Shown here one piece after another: positions 6,576 through 13,726 of a DNA stretch of 32,222 bases. The position numbers and the translations under genes are program-made. Source of the stretch: Bacillota bacterium (GTDB lineage Bacteria > Bacillota > TC1 > UBA5767); contig SKMO01000012.1 of the NCBI GenBank assembly GCA_007121025.1, positions 1-32,222 of the forward strand, given 5' to 3'. The notes under the pieces were generated by a model. The model saw only the letters and a list, made by a program, of their open reading frames with translations. It made no database searches and was not told where the DNA came from. Each line of letters starts with the position of its first letter. Position 1 is the first letter of the stretch.

Positions 6576-8207
6576 ATGGGCATGACCATCAGGGAGCTGT
6601 TGAATGAAGAGTATTTTTCCGGGATGCGGGTGATTGCCGGACAGGAAGGCACGGGCCGTCAGGTCAGTGGCCTGGCGATTCTCGACGCACCGGACGGACT
6701 GGACTGGGCTCGGGGAAGCGAGCTGGTTCTGAGCTCCGGCTATGTGTTTGCGGCCCGCGAGGGTCTGTTTGATGAACTGATCCGGCAGAAAAAGCTGGAG
6801 CGCATCGCGGCCCTTGGCATCAAAATGCGGTTTTTCGACCGTATCCCGGACCACGTGCTGGCCTATTTCAATCAACAGGACATTCCTCTGCTGGTTGTCC
6901 CTGAAGAATGCTCCTGGCCGGAAAGCATCTTTCAGTTCAACATGCTGGTATTCAACAACGCTCTGCACATGTTTGACATTCATGAGGGGGAAATCTCCGC
7001 GTCCAAAACCAGTCCTTACGATGAGGGTAAAATTGCCCGGATTCTCTCGCGGATCGAATACGCCACCAAACGGCCGGCGATGCTGTACGACCGGCTGACG
7101 GAAGAACAATACCACAGTTCCAGCAAATTCAAGAAGCGAAGTCTTTTTGCCCGTCCGGAAGACTATGTGAATGATTCTCTGAGGATTCAGAAGGAAACCC
7201 TTAGCGTGCGCGGCCATATGAGCATCTACGAAATGCCGGGAAGAGGGACGGAAGATCCGGTCCGCTGGATGGTCTCTCCTCTGGTGGTCAACAACCAGAC
7301 GGACGCCTACCTGATCGTCCTGCAGGGACGGGAGCCACTGAACAGCATTGACCGGATGACCCTGCGGGTGGGGCAGTCGCTTCTTCGAAACATCTATGAG
7401 CGCAAACGGTTTTCCATCCTGCTTCAGGACACGCATTTCCGGAATCTGGTCCATGACTGCATCGACAGCAAAGGGGTGGCCAGCAAGAAGATCCTTGCTC
7501 TGTCGAAAGAATACGCGATCTCCCTGTATGGACAGTATTGTCTGGTGTATATGGAACAGCCTGGTGCAGGTCTGTCGCCCGACGACTTACGGCGTGTCAA
7601 AGCACACCTGGCTCCCCTTGGTGCCAGGCAGGTCCAACTGGGGGAACTAAGCTGTCTGTTTCTGATCCCCGTGGGAGACGATTCCCGCCGGGTTGAACAG
7701 ATCAAAGAGCTGGCCGGCCAACTTCCGAAACGGACAGAGGCATCCCAGCAGACCGCCCCGGTGCAGTTCGGTGTGGCCCTGATCCCGGAGCCTCTTCTGA
7801 ACACCGGCGAAAATCTGGCCCGCTGCCGGCGGAGCGTGTCTGTCGGGCGGAGGCTGACGGCAGACCGCTGCGTGCATTTCTATTCGGATTTGGGACCGTT
7901 TGCCTGGATTGACGTCCATGAAGAGATGATGGAGTCGCTGGTCCGTGACCTTCGGGACTCGTTGCCGCAGCCCGAGGATGCAGACGAGCTGCTCCATACC
8001 CTGAAAACCTATCTGGCCTGCCGGATGAACTATTCACTGACGGCCCAGGAGTTCTTTGTGCACATCAACACGGTCCGCAAGCGGATTGAGACAGTCCGGG
8101 CGTTCATTTCCTATGATCTGGACAACCCATTCGACCGGCTTAAACTGGAACTGATCCTTGCGCTGTTTGACGGAGATTCGCTTCGCGGGAAACAAGGCTC
8201 AACATGA
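6576..8207 (+). CDS. PucR family transcriptional regulator
   Basis: This 543-residue protein has the PucR/CdaR architecture. An N-terminal PucR sensory domain (about 5-125; TIRELLNEEYFSGMRVIAGQ, then GSELVLSSGYVF) is followed by a long middle region. The C-terminal PucR-type helix-turn-helix covers about 472-535 (LLHTLKTYLACRMNYSLTAQEFF, then HINTVRKRIETV and DNPFDRLKLELILAL). Such proteins usually activate neighbouring catabolic genes in response to a metabolite; the founding member controls purine use. The ATG at 6576 has AAGGAG at 6562-6567; a second ATG at 6582 is too far from it. A terminator follows, then two direct repeats upstream of a transporter-amidohydrolase operon. That operon is its most likely target. 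The effector is unknown. Confidence 0.9.
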   Translation: MGMTIRELLNEEYFSGMRVIAGQEGTGRQVSGLAILDAPDGLDWARGSELVLSSGYVFAAREGLFDELIRQKKLERIAALGIKMRFFDRIPDHVLAYFNQQDIPLLVVPEECSWPESIFQFNMLVFNNALHMFDIHEGEISASKTSPYDEGKIARILSRIEYATKRPAMLYDRLTEEQYHSSSKFKKRSLFARPEDYVNDSLRIQKETLSVRGHMSIYEMPGRGTEDPVRWMVSPLVVNNQTDAYLIVLQGREPLNSIDRMTLRVGQSLLRNIYERKRFSILLQDTHFRNLVHDCIDSKGVASKKILALSKEYAISLYGQYCLVYMEQPGAGLSPDDLRRVKAHLAPLGARQVQLGELSCLFLIPVGDDSRRVEQIKELAGQLPKRTEASQQTAPVQFGVALIPEPLLNTGENLARCRRSVSVGRRLTADRCVHFYSDLGPFAWIDVHEEMMESLVRDLRDSLPQPEDADELLHTLKTYLACRMNYSLTAQEFFVHINTVRKRIETVRAFISYDLDNPFDRLKLELILALFDGDSLRGKQGST

Positions 8208-8252
8208 TCCGTGAGATCCAGAAGAACATACAACGTCATCCTGAAGGTCACG

Positions 8253-8282
8253 GGAAGCGGTTCATGCCGCTTTCTTTTTTTG
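8253..8282 (+). terminator. intrinsic terminator after the PucR gene
   Basis: AAGCGG at 8255-8260 and CCGCTT at 8267-8272 enclose a 6-nt loop, followed by TTTCTTTTTTT. It separates the regulator from its presumed target operon. Confidence 0.85.
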
Positions 8283-8291
8283 GTTCCCTGC

Positions 8292-8333
8292 AAAAATGTT
8301 TTCTTTTGGGTGCGAAATTGTAAAAATGTTTTC
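8292..8333. promoter_or_regulatory. two 12-bp direct repeats, candidate activator sites
   Basis: AAAAATGTTTTC occurs exactly at 8292-8303 and again at 8322-8333, a 30-bp period (about three helical turns). Each copy is a near-palindrome (AAAA-TG-TTTT). Their centres lie at about -72 and -42 from the predicted start near 8370, the classic positions for an activator at a promoter with a poor -35. The PucR protein encoded just upstream is the obvious candidate ligand. Confidence 0.65.
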
Positions 8334-8357
8334 ATACCCTGCGGTTCAGTGCCGTTG

Positions 8358-8363
8358 TATACT
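8358..8363 (+). promoter_or_regulatory. -10 element of the membrane protein-amidohydrolase operon
   Basis: TATACT matches five of six consensus positions. The sequence 16-18 bp upstream (around 8334-8341, ATACCCTG) has no recognisable -35, which is typical of activator-dependent promoters and fits the direct repeats next to it. Confidence 0.55.
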
Positions 8364-8406
8364 GCAACCAAAGAAACGCCAAATTTGAGTTTATGGAGGG
8401 AAATCA

Positions 8407-9105
8407 ATGGATTATCTTGTGATTGCGAACAGCGCCCCCATGTGGATTGCCGCGGGTCTGGGAGTGGCTCTGGTGCTCTTCCAGTCCATCCTGTTCACCA
8501 AAAAATCAGTGGCCGCCGGAAAGAACATGGGACTGACCGACAAGCAGATGCGCAGTGCCATGGTCAGCAGTTTCATTACGTCCATCGGACCGACCATGGT
8601 GATCCTGACCGCGCTGCTTGTTCTGATCGTCAATCTGGGTTCACCGACCGCCTGGATGCGGTTGTCGTTCATCGGATCGGTGATGTTTGAGATGATGGCG
8701 GCTGGCTTTGGGACCGGGGCCCTGGGGCAAACCCTGGGTGTGGACCAGATCAGCAACACCGCGTTTGCCAACGCCCTGTGGACCATGGCTCTGGGTTCCA
8801 TCGGCTGGACCCTGGTGTCCGTGCTGACCGCCGACAAGATGGGCAAAGCCCAGAAAAAGCTCACCAAGGGTGATCCCGGCATGATGAAAGTCATTTCCAT
8901 CGGAGCTCTGGTGGGGGCGTTCGGGGCGCTTTTGCCCCCGCATCTGCTCAGTATGAACCGCAACACCGTGGCGGCCATTTCCGGTGGGGTGATCATGGCC
9001 GTCATGATTCTGATTTCCAAAAAATTCAGCCACAGGACCTGGATCAAAGAATGGTCGCTGGCCTTTGCTCTGTTTGGCGGCATGATCGTTGCCGCCATCG
9101 TGTAG
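8407..9105 (+). CDS. DUF5058 family integral membrane protein
   Basis: This 232-residue protein is highly hydrophobic, with about six membrane segments (near 12-31, 55-78, 85-102, 124-142, 161-178 and 185-230). It begins MDYLVIANSAPMWIAAG, which I recognise as the DUF5058 pattern; the family has no assigned function. GGAGGG at 8395-8400 gives 6-nt spacing to ATG 8407. The gene is first in a three-gene operon, 24 nt before a second membrane protein and then an M20 amidohydrolase, all behind a PucR-type regulator. The context suggests that the two membrane proteins together form a transporter for the substrate that the amidohydrolase cleaves. That is inference; no transporter signature is visible. 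Confidence 0.75.
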   Translation: MDYLVIANSAPMWIAAGLGVALVLFQSILFTKKSVAAGKNMGLTDKQMRSAMVSSFITSIGPTMVILTALLVLIVNLGSPTAWMRLSFIGSVMFEMMAAGFGTGALGQTLGVDQISNTAFANALWTMALGSIGWTLVSVLTADKMGKAQKKLTKGDPGMMKVISIGALVGAFGALLPPHLLSMNRNTVAAISGGVIMAVMILISKKFSHRTWIKEWSLAFALFGGMIVAAIV

Positions 9106-9129
9106 GCGCCGGGAAAGGGAGGAAAAACC

Positions 9130-9828
9130 ATGGAAAGACAACAAGCTGATCAAATCTATACAGAACAGTATCTGCCCGGGATTATCCGTTGGGGAAAAAT
9201 CACCAGCTGGCTGGCCATCCTGATTGCGTTTGGACCGGCCCTGGTTCTGGCTCTGGTCTACAAGACCGTTCCGCCGGTCAGTGCAATCGTGACCGGATTC
9301 GTGTCCATCGCTTCGGTGGTCGGGGTGATCTGGGTGGTGGAGCCGGTCTCCTACTTCCCGATCGTCGGGGTTCCGGGAACCTATATGTCCTTTATCTCCG
9401 GAAACATTTCGAATCTGCGGATTCCCTGTGCCACCGTGGCCCAGAAGGTGGCCGAGGTTGAGCCGGGGACCAGTGAAGGAAACATCATTGCAACCCTGGG
9501 GATTGCCATCTCAGTGGTCTCCAATGTCATCGTCATGACGATCGGCGTTCTTCTGGGAACGACCATCCTGACCATGGTGCCCCAGGGCATACTGGACGCT
9601 CTGAACTATCTCCTGCCGGCACTGTTTGGCGCCCTGTTCGTGCAGTTTTCCTTTGCCAAACCTGAACTGGCCCCCTTCGGCCTGGGGTTGGGACTCCTTC
9701 TGACTCTGGGTGTCCGGGGCGGCGTGCTGCCCTTCTGGACCACAACCCTGGGCGCTGTGGTGGGGACCATCCTGATCGGCGTCTGGTTCTACAAGCGAAA
9801 GCAGACGGGGGAGGACAGCGATGACTAA
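9130..9828 (+). CDS. integral membrane protein, probable partner of the DUF5058 protein
   Basis: This 232-residue protein has six or seven hydrophobic segments, near 24-46, 50-73, 75-95, 117-145, 150-177, 180-200 and 202-222. The soluble N-terminus and a Lys/Asp-rich C-terminal tail are probably cytoplasmic. A Gly/Pro/Ser-rich stretch at about 75-100 (VSYFPIVGVPGTYMSFISGN) resembles a re-entrant or substrate-facing segment. I cannot name a family. It has the same length as its neighbour, so a two-subunit transporter is plausible. GGGAGG lies just upstream of ATG 9130. Its last codons overlap the start of the amidohydrolase gene by 8 nt, implying translational coupling. Confidence 0.7.
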   Translation: MERQQADQIYTEQYLPGIIRWGKITSWLAILIAFGPALVLALVYKTVPPVSAIVTGFVSIASVVGVIWVVEPVSYFPIVGVPGTYMSFISGNISNLRIPCATVAQKVAEVEPGTSEGNIIATLGIAISVVSNVIVMTIGVLLGTTILTMVPQGILDALNYLLPALFGALFVQFSFAKPELAPFGLGLGLLLTLGVRGGVLPFWTTTLGAVVGTILIGVWFYKRKQTGEDSDD

Positions 9829-11218
9829 ACGGGAACTTCTCGAATTTCTGCAGTCTCTGGAAGATGAAGTCACCGGTTACAGCCAGGCCCTTTGGGATCA
9901 TCCGGAAACCGCGGGCCAGGAGATGGCCAGCGCAGATCTGTCCAGACAGATGCTGTCGAAACATGGGTTTTCCATCCGGGACGTGCCGGGCATGGACAAC
10001 GCCCTGATCGCAGAGTTTGGGGAAGGGGCCCCGGTGATCGCCATATTGGGTGAATACGACGCACTGCCCGGGTTGTCCCAGGCCAGAGTGGCAGAGAAAA
10101 AACCCCTCATATCCGGTGGACCGGGTCAGGGTTGTGGGCACAACCTGCTGGGAGGAGCGGCCTTCGGGGCCGCCCTGGCCCTGAAGGAATACCTGGTCCA
10201 GGAAAGCCTGTCGGGGACCGTCCGGTTTTACGGGTGTCCGGAGGAAGAATCGCTTTCCGGGAAAGTCAAAATGCTGAAGGCCGGCGTGTTCAGTGACTGC
10301 GACATTGCCCTGAGCTGGCATCCCCTGACGATCAATGCAGCCCTCAACGAAGCCTTTCTGGCCAACAATTCCGTGAAATTCCGCTTTCACGGCCGCACGG
10401 CACACGCGGCCTTTGCCCCGGACAAAGGGCGGTCGGCCCTGGATGCGGTGGAACTGATGAACGTGGGGGCCAACTATCTGCGTGAGCACATCACGTCTGA
10501 TGCCCGGATGCATTACACCATCACGGAAACCGGCGGTGTGCCCAACATCATTCCGGATCTGGCAGAATCCTGGTATTACGTCCGGGCTCCCCGGCGCCGG
10601 GACGTGGAGGACATCTCCAAACGCCTGATGAATGTGGCCGAGGGTGCCGCCATGATGACCGATACAACCGTGGAAGAGGACTTTATCTGCGGAACGTACG
10701 AGTTTCTCCCCAATGACGTGCTGTTCGGAGTGACCCACCAGAACATGGAGGAGGTCGGAATACCGGAGTACACCCCTGAAGAACTGGCTTTTGCAAAGGA
10801 GCTGCAGAAGGCACTTTCCCCGGAGGCCATTCGGGCTGAGGTGACCCGGACTGCCTCGATGACCGGCCGGGAAGACCCGGTGATTTCCCAGGGACTTTAC
10901 GACCCTGAAAAGCCATGTGGAAACATGGTCAACGGCTCTTCGGAGGTAGGCGATGTTTCCTGGAACATCCCGACCAGTCTTTTTGTGACAGCCACCTGGC
11001 CGGTGGGAGTCCCGCCCCACACCTGGCAGGCCACCGCTGCTTCCGGTTCGTCCATCGGGTACAAGGCGATGCACTACGCAGCCAGGATCATGACGGGGAT
11101 CGGCTACGATCTTCTGAACAATCCCACCCTGGTCGAAGAGGCCAACCAAGAGCTGCAGGTGAGAACCCGCGAGCAGCCATACGTGAACTCCCTGGACGCG
11201 GGCATCTCCAAAGAATAG
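9821..11218 (+). CDS. M20 family amidohydrolase, AbgB-like
   Basis: This 465-residue protein is an M20 metallopeptidase/amidohydrolase, closest in pattern to AbgB, the p-aminobenzoyl-glutamate hydrolase subunit. The di-metal motifs appear in order: ILGEYDALPG (E78, D80), GCGHNLLGGAA (C105, H107), the general-base pair PEEES (E141, E142) and SWHP (H167). The dimerisation (lid) domain begins near HGRTAHAAF (about 190-198). A C-terminal HTWQATAASGSSIGYKAM completes the site. AbgB-type enzymes cleave amide bonds of acyl- or aroyl-amino acids, but the actual substrate here is unknown. It overlaps the upstream membrane gene by 8 nt, with GGGGGAGG upstream of its ATG. I infer intracellular hydrolysis of an imported amide or peptide under PucR control. 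No AbgA or AbgT gene is present. Confidence 0.9.
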   Translation: MTKRELLEFLQSLEDEVTGYSQALWDHPETAGQEMASADLSRQMLSKHGFSIRDVPGMDNALIAEFGEGAPVIAILGEYDALPGLSQARVAEKKPLISGGPGQGCGHNLLGGAAFGAALALKEYLVQESLSGTVRFYGCPEEESLSGKVKMLKAGVFSDCDIALSWHPLTINAALNEAFLANNSVKFRFHGRTAHAAFAPDKGRSALDAVELMNVGANYLREHITSDARMHYTITETGGVPNIIPDLAESWYYVRAPRRRDVEDISKRLMNVAEGAAMMTDTTVEEDFICGTYEFLPNDVLFGVTHQNMEEVGIPEYTPEELAFAKELQKALSPEAIRAEVTRTASMTGREDPVISQGLYDPEKPCGNMVNGSSEVGDVSWNIPTSLFVTATWPVGVPPHTWQATAASGSSIGYKAMHYAARIMTGIGYDLLNNPTLVEEANQELQVRTREQPYVNSLDAGISKE

Positions 11219-11233
11219 ACAGTGATGCAGTGC

Positions 11234-11281
11234 ACCCGGCCAAGTCATCTGTGTGGATCTGGCCGGGTGTGTTCTGTTTTC
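11234..11281 (+). terminator. intrinsic terminator after the amidohydrolase
   Basis: A 9-bp stem (ACCCGGCCA at 11234-11242, TGGCCGGGT at 11260-11268) with a 17-nt loop is followed by the T-rich GTGTTCTGTTTT. Confidence 0.8.
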
Positions 11282-11321
11282 CCGGAACGACCGCAGCCCG
11301 GCAACCCACGGGTGAACGGCT

Positions 11322-11352
11322 GACTGAGCCCAAGTGGTGGCTCAGTCGTTTT
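11322..11352 (+). terminator. second hairpin, probable backup terminator
   Basis: A perfect 9-bp stem (GACTGAGCC at 11322-11330, GGCTCAGTC at 11339-11347) with an 8-nt loop is followed by GTTTTAC. It sits 41 nt after the first terminator. Confidence 0.7.
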
Positions 11353-11368
11353 ACATGAGGAAAAGGAT

Positions 11369-11414
11369 CACGCCCAACGGGACCTGAGAACACTCTCAGG
11401 TCCCGTTGGGCGTG
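11369..11414 (-). terminator. 21-bp perfect hairpin, aldolase terminator
   Basis: The arms 11369-11389 and 11394-11414 are exact reverse complements over 21 bp with a 4-nt loop. On the - strand the hairpin is followed by ATCCTTTTCC, about 30 nt past the aldolase stop, which fits intrinsic termination. On the + strand no T-tract follows. The stem is unusually long for a terminator. Confidence 0.8.
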
Positions 11415-11443
11415 TGTGGTTCAGTGAATGAGGGCTGATCAGA

Positions 11444-12331
11444 TCAGCGGACTGATGCCTGGTAGATCTGCTCAATGGAGTCGCCGAGCATCTGGTTGAA
11501 TTCGGCGTCGGTCTGTTCTGCGTGGAGACCTTCCAGAAGGGCCCGCGAGAAGCTGGCAATCAGGCCGGGGTTCTGTTCGAGCAGTCTGCAGGCTTCATCC
11601 CGGCTGTATCCCCCTGACAGGGCGACCACCCGCAGTACGTTTGGGTGAGCAATCAGATCAGCATAGAAATCCGGTACTGTGGGGAGGGAAAGTTTCAGCA
11701 TGATCCGGTGGCCTTTGGGCAGAGTCGCCAGGTGTTTCATAATCACCGTTTTCAGCAGCTCTTCAGACTGTGTTTTGTCCGGACTGCCAATGTCCACCTC
11801 GGGCTCCAGAATCGGGATCAGTCCGGCCTCCAGAATAACCGTGCCCCATTCAAACTGCTGCTGAACGATGGCCGCGATTCCCGCGGGATCCGCTTCGCTG
11901 ATGACCGAACGCATTTTCGTTCCAAAAACATTCCGTTCAATGGCCCGCTGGAGGAGTTGGTCCAAATCGGGGTTTGGTTTCATCAACCGGACCCCCCGGT
12001 CTTCCGGGGCCAATCCTTTGTCCACCTTCAGAAAGGGGACGATTCCCTTTTTCTTCCAGAGATAGTCTGCCGTGTGCAGATCCCCAACGGTCCGGTCCAT
12101 GGTCTGTTCAAACAGGATGGCCCCCAGAACACGTTCATTTGTAAATGCGGGGCTGGTTACGACCCGTGTTCTCATCTGATGGATCAGCTGAAACATTTCG
12201 TCCTCACTGTCGTACGCTTCCCGGCCCACCCCGTAAGCCTTCAGGGCCTTGGGGCTGCTGCCGCCGCTTTGATCGAGGGCTGCAACGAACCCGGGGTTAT
12301 GGGCCATGATGTTCATTTGTTTTTCAAACAA
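11444..12331 (-). CDS. fructose-bisphosphate aldolase, class I
   Basis: It cleaves or forms fructose-1,6-bisphosphate by Schiff-base chemistry. The protein closely matches the staphylococcal-type class I aldolase (about 296 residues): AALDQSGGSSPKALK near the N-terminus, GAILFEQTMDR, VPFLKVDKGL, IPILEPEVDI, the Schiff-base region MLKLSLPTVP (Lys213 from the TTG start), and the phosphate-binding VVALSGGYSRDEA. The frame is open to a GTG at 12340. An AGAGG site at 12344-12340 overlaps that GTG and lies 8 nt from TTG 12331, so TTG is preferred (295 residues). ATG 12316 is too far from the site. With class III FBPase it could supply gluconeogenesis. Promoters lie upstream on the - strand, and a 21-bp hairpin follows the stop. 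Confidence 0.95.
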   Translation of the reverse strand: MFEKQMNIMAHNPGFVAALDQSGGSSPKALKAYGVGREAYDSEDEMFQLIHQMRTRVVTSPAFTNERVLGAILFEQTMDRTVGDLHTADYLWKKKGIVPFLKVDKGLAPEDRGVRLMKPNPDLDQLLQRAIERNVFGTKMRSVISEADPAGIAAIVQQQFEWGTVILEAGLIPILEPEVDIGSPDKTQSEELLKTVIMKHLATLPKGHRIMLKLSLPTVPDFYADLIAHPNVLRVVALSGGYSRDEACRLLEQNPGLIASFSRALLEGLHAEQTDAEFNQMLGDSIEQIYQASVR

Positions 12332-12339
12332 GATGGGCA

Positions 12340-12344
12340 CCTCT
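12340..12344 (-). promoter_or_regulatory. ribosome binding site favouring a TTG start (aldolase)
   Basis: AGAGG on the - strand lies 8 nt before TTG 12331 and overlaps the alternative GTG at 12340, which would then have no site of its own. Confidence 0.5.
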
Positions 12345-12397
12345 TTTCATCAGAAAACATGTGTGGCATCAGAGCAACAGTTTGCTTAAACAGCGTG

Positions 12398-12426
12398 ATT
12401 GTCCAGTGGGCATCAAAATGTGTCAA
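12398..12426 (-). promoter_or_regulatory. sigma-A-type promoter of the aldolase gene
   Basis: On the - strand a perfect TTGACA (12426-12421), a 17-bp spacer and GACAAT (12403-12398) give a predicted start near 12391. A perfect TATAAT (12436-12431) just upstream could serve a second promoter, but its -35 is poor. Confidence 0.6.
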
Positions 12427-12436
12427 TTCCATTATA

Positions 12437-12745
12437 ACGCAGTCTTCTTTTTTCTTCCAGGAAGGGACATGGCGTTGACCATCCCTCTGGATATTGCCCC
12501 TAACATACCACAATCCGGTGTACGCTGTGTTTGTTGGGGTATCTCATTGTTCTGGCAAACAAAACACCGGGACGGACTGTTCATGATGCCACACATTGGG
12601 TCAACGGCTAAACGTGTGCCAAGAACGGTTCTCGAACGGCGTTTTCGGAGCCATTGGTGCCGGGAAAAAGGGTTCTGGCCCTGGACGTGGAATGAATGAG
12701 ATAATCGACAAAAGTGGAGTTTGAAAGGATTGCGAGGTGATGCAT
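12437..12745. other. divergent intergenic region with clustered short repeats
   Basis: This stretch separates the aldolase (-) from the ADP-ribosylglycohydrolase (+). It holds AACGG at 12603-12607, an 11-bp palindrome AGAACGGTTCT (12622-12632) and then CGAACGGCGTTTTCG (12633-12647), with GAACGG repeated 11 bp apart. An extended -10 (TGA plus GATAAT) at 12697-12705 could serve the downstream operon, but no clear -35 is seen. I see no gene here. Confidence 0.4.
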
Positions 12746-13726
12746 ATGTCAGAACTGCGAGATGGGATCATGGGCTTGTGTGTGGGTGACGCACTGGGCG
12801 TTCCGGTGGAGTTTATGGCAAGAGAGGACCTTGCGGAATACCCTGTGACCGGAATGCGGGCTTACGGAACCCACCAGCAGCCGGCAGGGACCTGGTCAGA
12901 TGACACCAGCCTGACGCTCTGTCTGCTGGACAGCCTCAGCCATGGGCTGGATCTCCGGGACACCATGGAGCGTTTCGCGGACTGGTTTGTCCATGGGGCG
13001 TATACGCCCCATGGGGACGCGTTTGACATCGGGACGGGCACCCGGATGGCCATTGACCGCTTTTTGAAGGGGGCGGACCCTCTGGAATGCGGGGGCCGGG
13101 GTGAACATAACAACGGGAACGGTTCCCTGATGCGGATCCTGCCGCTGGTGTTCTACCTGCGGGCCACCCATGGAGAAGGGCTGGCCGGGCGGATCCACCA
13201 GGATTATCGGATCATGGAGGTGATCCATGACGTGTGCCGCCTGACCCATGGTCACCGGCGAAGCCAGATTGCCTGTGGGATCTACGTTTTGATTGCCGAG
13301 CAGCTGATTGGCGCTCAGGACCGGGAGACGGCTGTGCGAAAGGGTCTCCAGAAAGCGGCTCAGTGGTACGAAGAGCATCCGGGCTACGCTGAAGAGCTGA
13401 CGGTATACAGCCGGCTCTTGGATCCGGATTTTGCCAATCTTTCGGAAGAACAGATCAGCAGTGGAGGCTACGTGGTCCATACCCTGGAGGCAGCACTCTG
13501 GTGTTTTCTGGGGACGGACAGGTACCGGACCTGTGTTCTGAAAGCGGTCAACCTGGGAGACGACACGGACACGGTGGCCGCTGTGGCCGGCGGCCTGGCG
13601 GGGCTGTTTTATGGGTCGGAGGCCATTGCGCCGGAATGGCTTGAAACGATTGTCCGCCGGGAGTTTGTGGAGGATCTTTGCGGGAACGCCCAGCGGGTGT
13701 TTCAGCGGAGGCGCCAAAATGGATAG
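12746..13726 (+). CDS. ADP-ribosylglycohydrolase family protein (DraG/ARH type)
   Basis: This 326-residue protein belongs to the family that removes ADP-ribose from proteins or nucleic acids using two Mg ions. The signatures are GLCVGDALGVPVEF (10-23), WSDDTS (50-55, Mg-binding Asp52 and Asp53), GNGSLMRI (124-131), THGH (167-170) and LGDDTDTVAAVAGGLAG (270-286, Asp272, Asp273 and Asp275). Length is typical. In-frame GTG 12737 and ATG 12740 precede ATG 12746. GAGGTGA at 12734-12740 is best spaced for 12746. It ends inside an ATGGATAG overlap with the AddB-like gene, so the two are translationally coupled. That links de-ADP-ribosylation to DNA-end processing in this genome. The target is unknown, and no ADP-ribosyltransferase is visible in the window. 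Confidence 0.9.
   Translation: MSELRDGIMGLCVGDALGVPVEFMAREDLAEYPVTGMRAYGTHQQPAGTWSDDTSLTLCLLDSLSHGLDLRDTMERFADWFVHGAYTPHGDAFDIGTGTRMAIDRFLKGADPLECGGRGEHNNGNGSLMRILPLVFYLRATHGEGLAGRIHQDYRIMEVIHDVCRLTHGHRRSQIACGIYVLIAEQLIGAQDRETAVRKGLQKAAQWYEEHPGYAEELTVYSRLLDPDFANLSEEQISSGGYVVHTLEAALWCFLGTDRYRTCVLKAVNLGDDTDTVAAVAGGLAGLFYGSEAIAPEWLETIVRREFVEDLCGNAQRVFQRRRQNG

Noticed and set aside
9533-11248. 571-residue open frame on the - strand opposite the amidohydrolase
   Set aside because: It is a shadow of the M20 gene, runs through the + strand terminator side and shows no domain.
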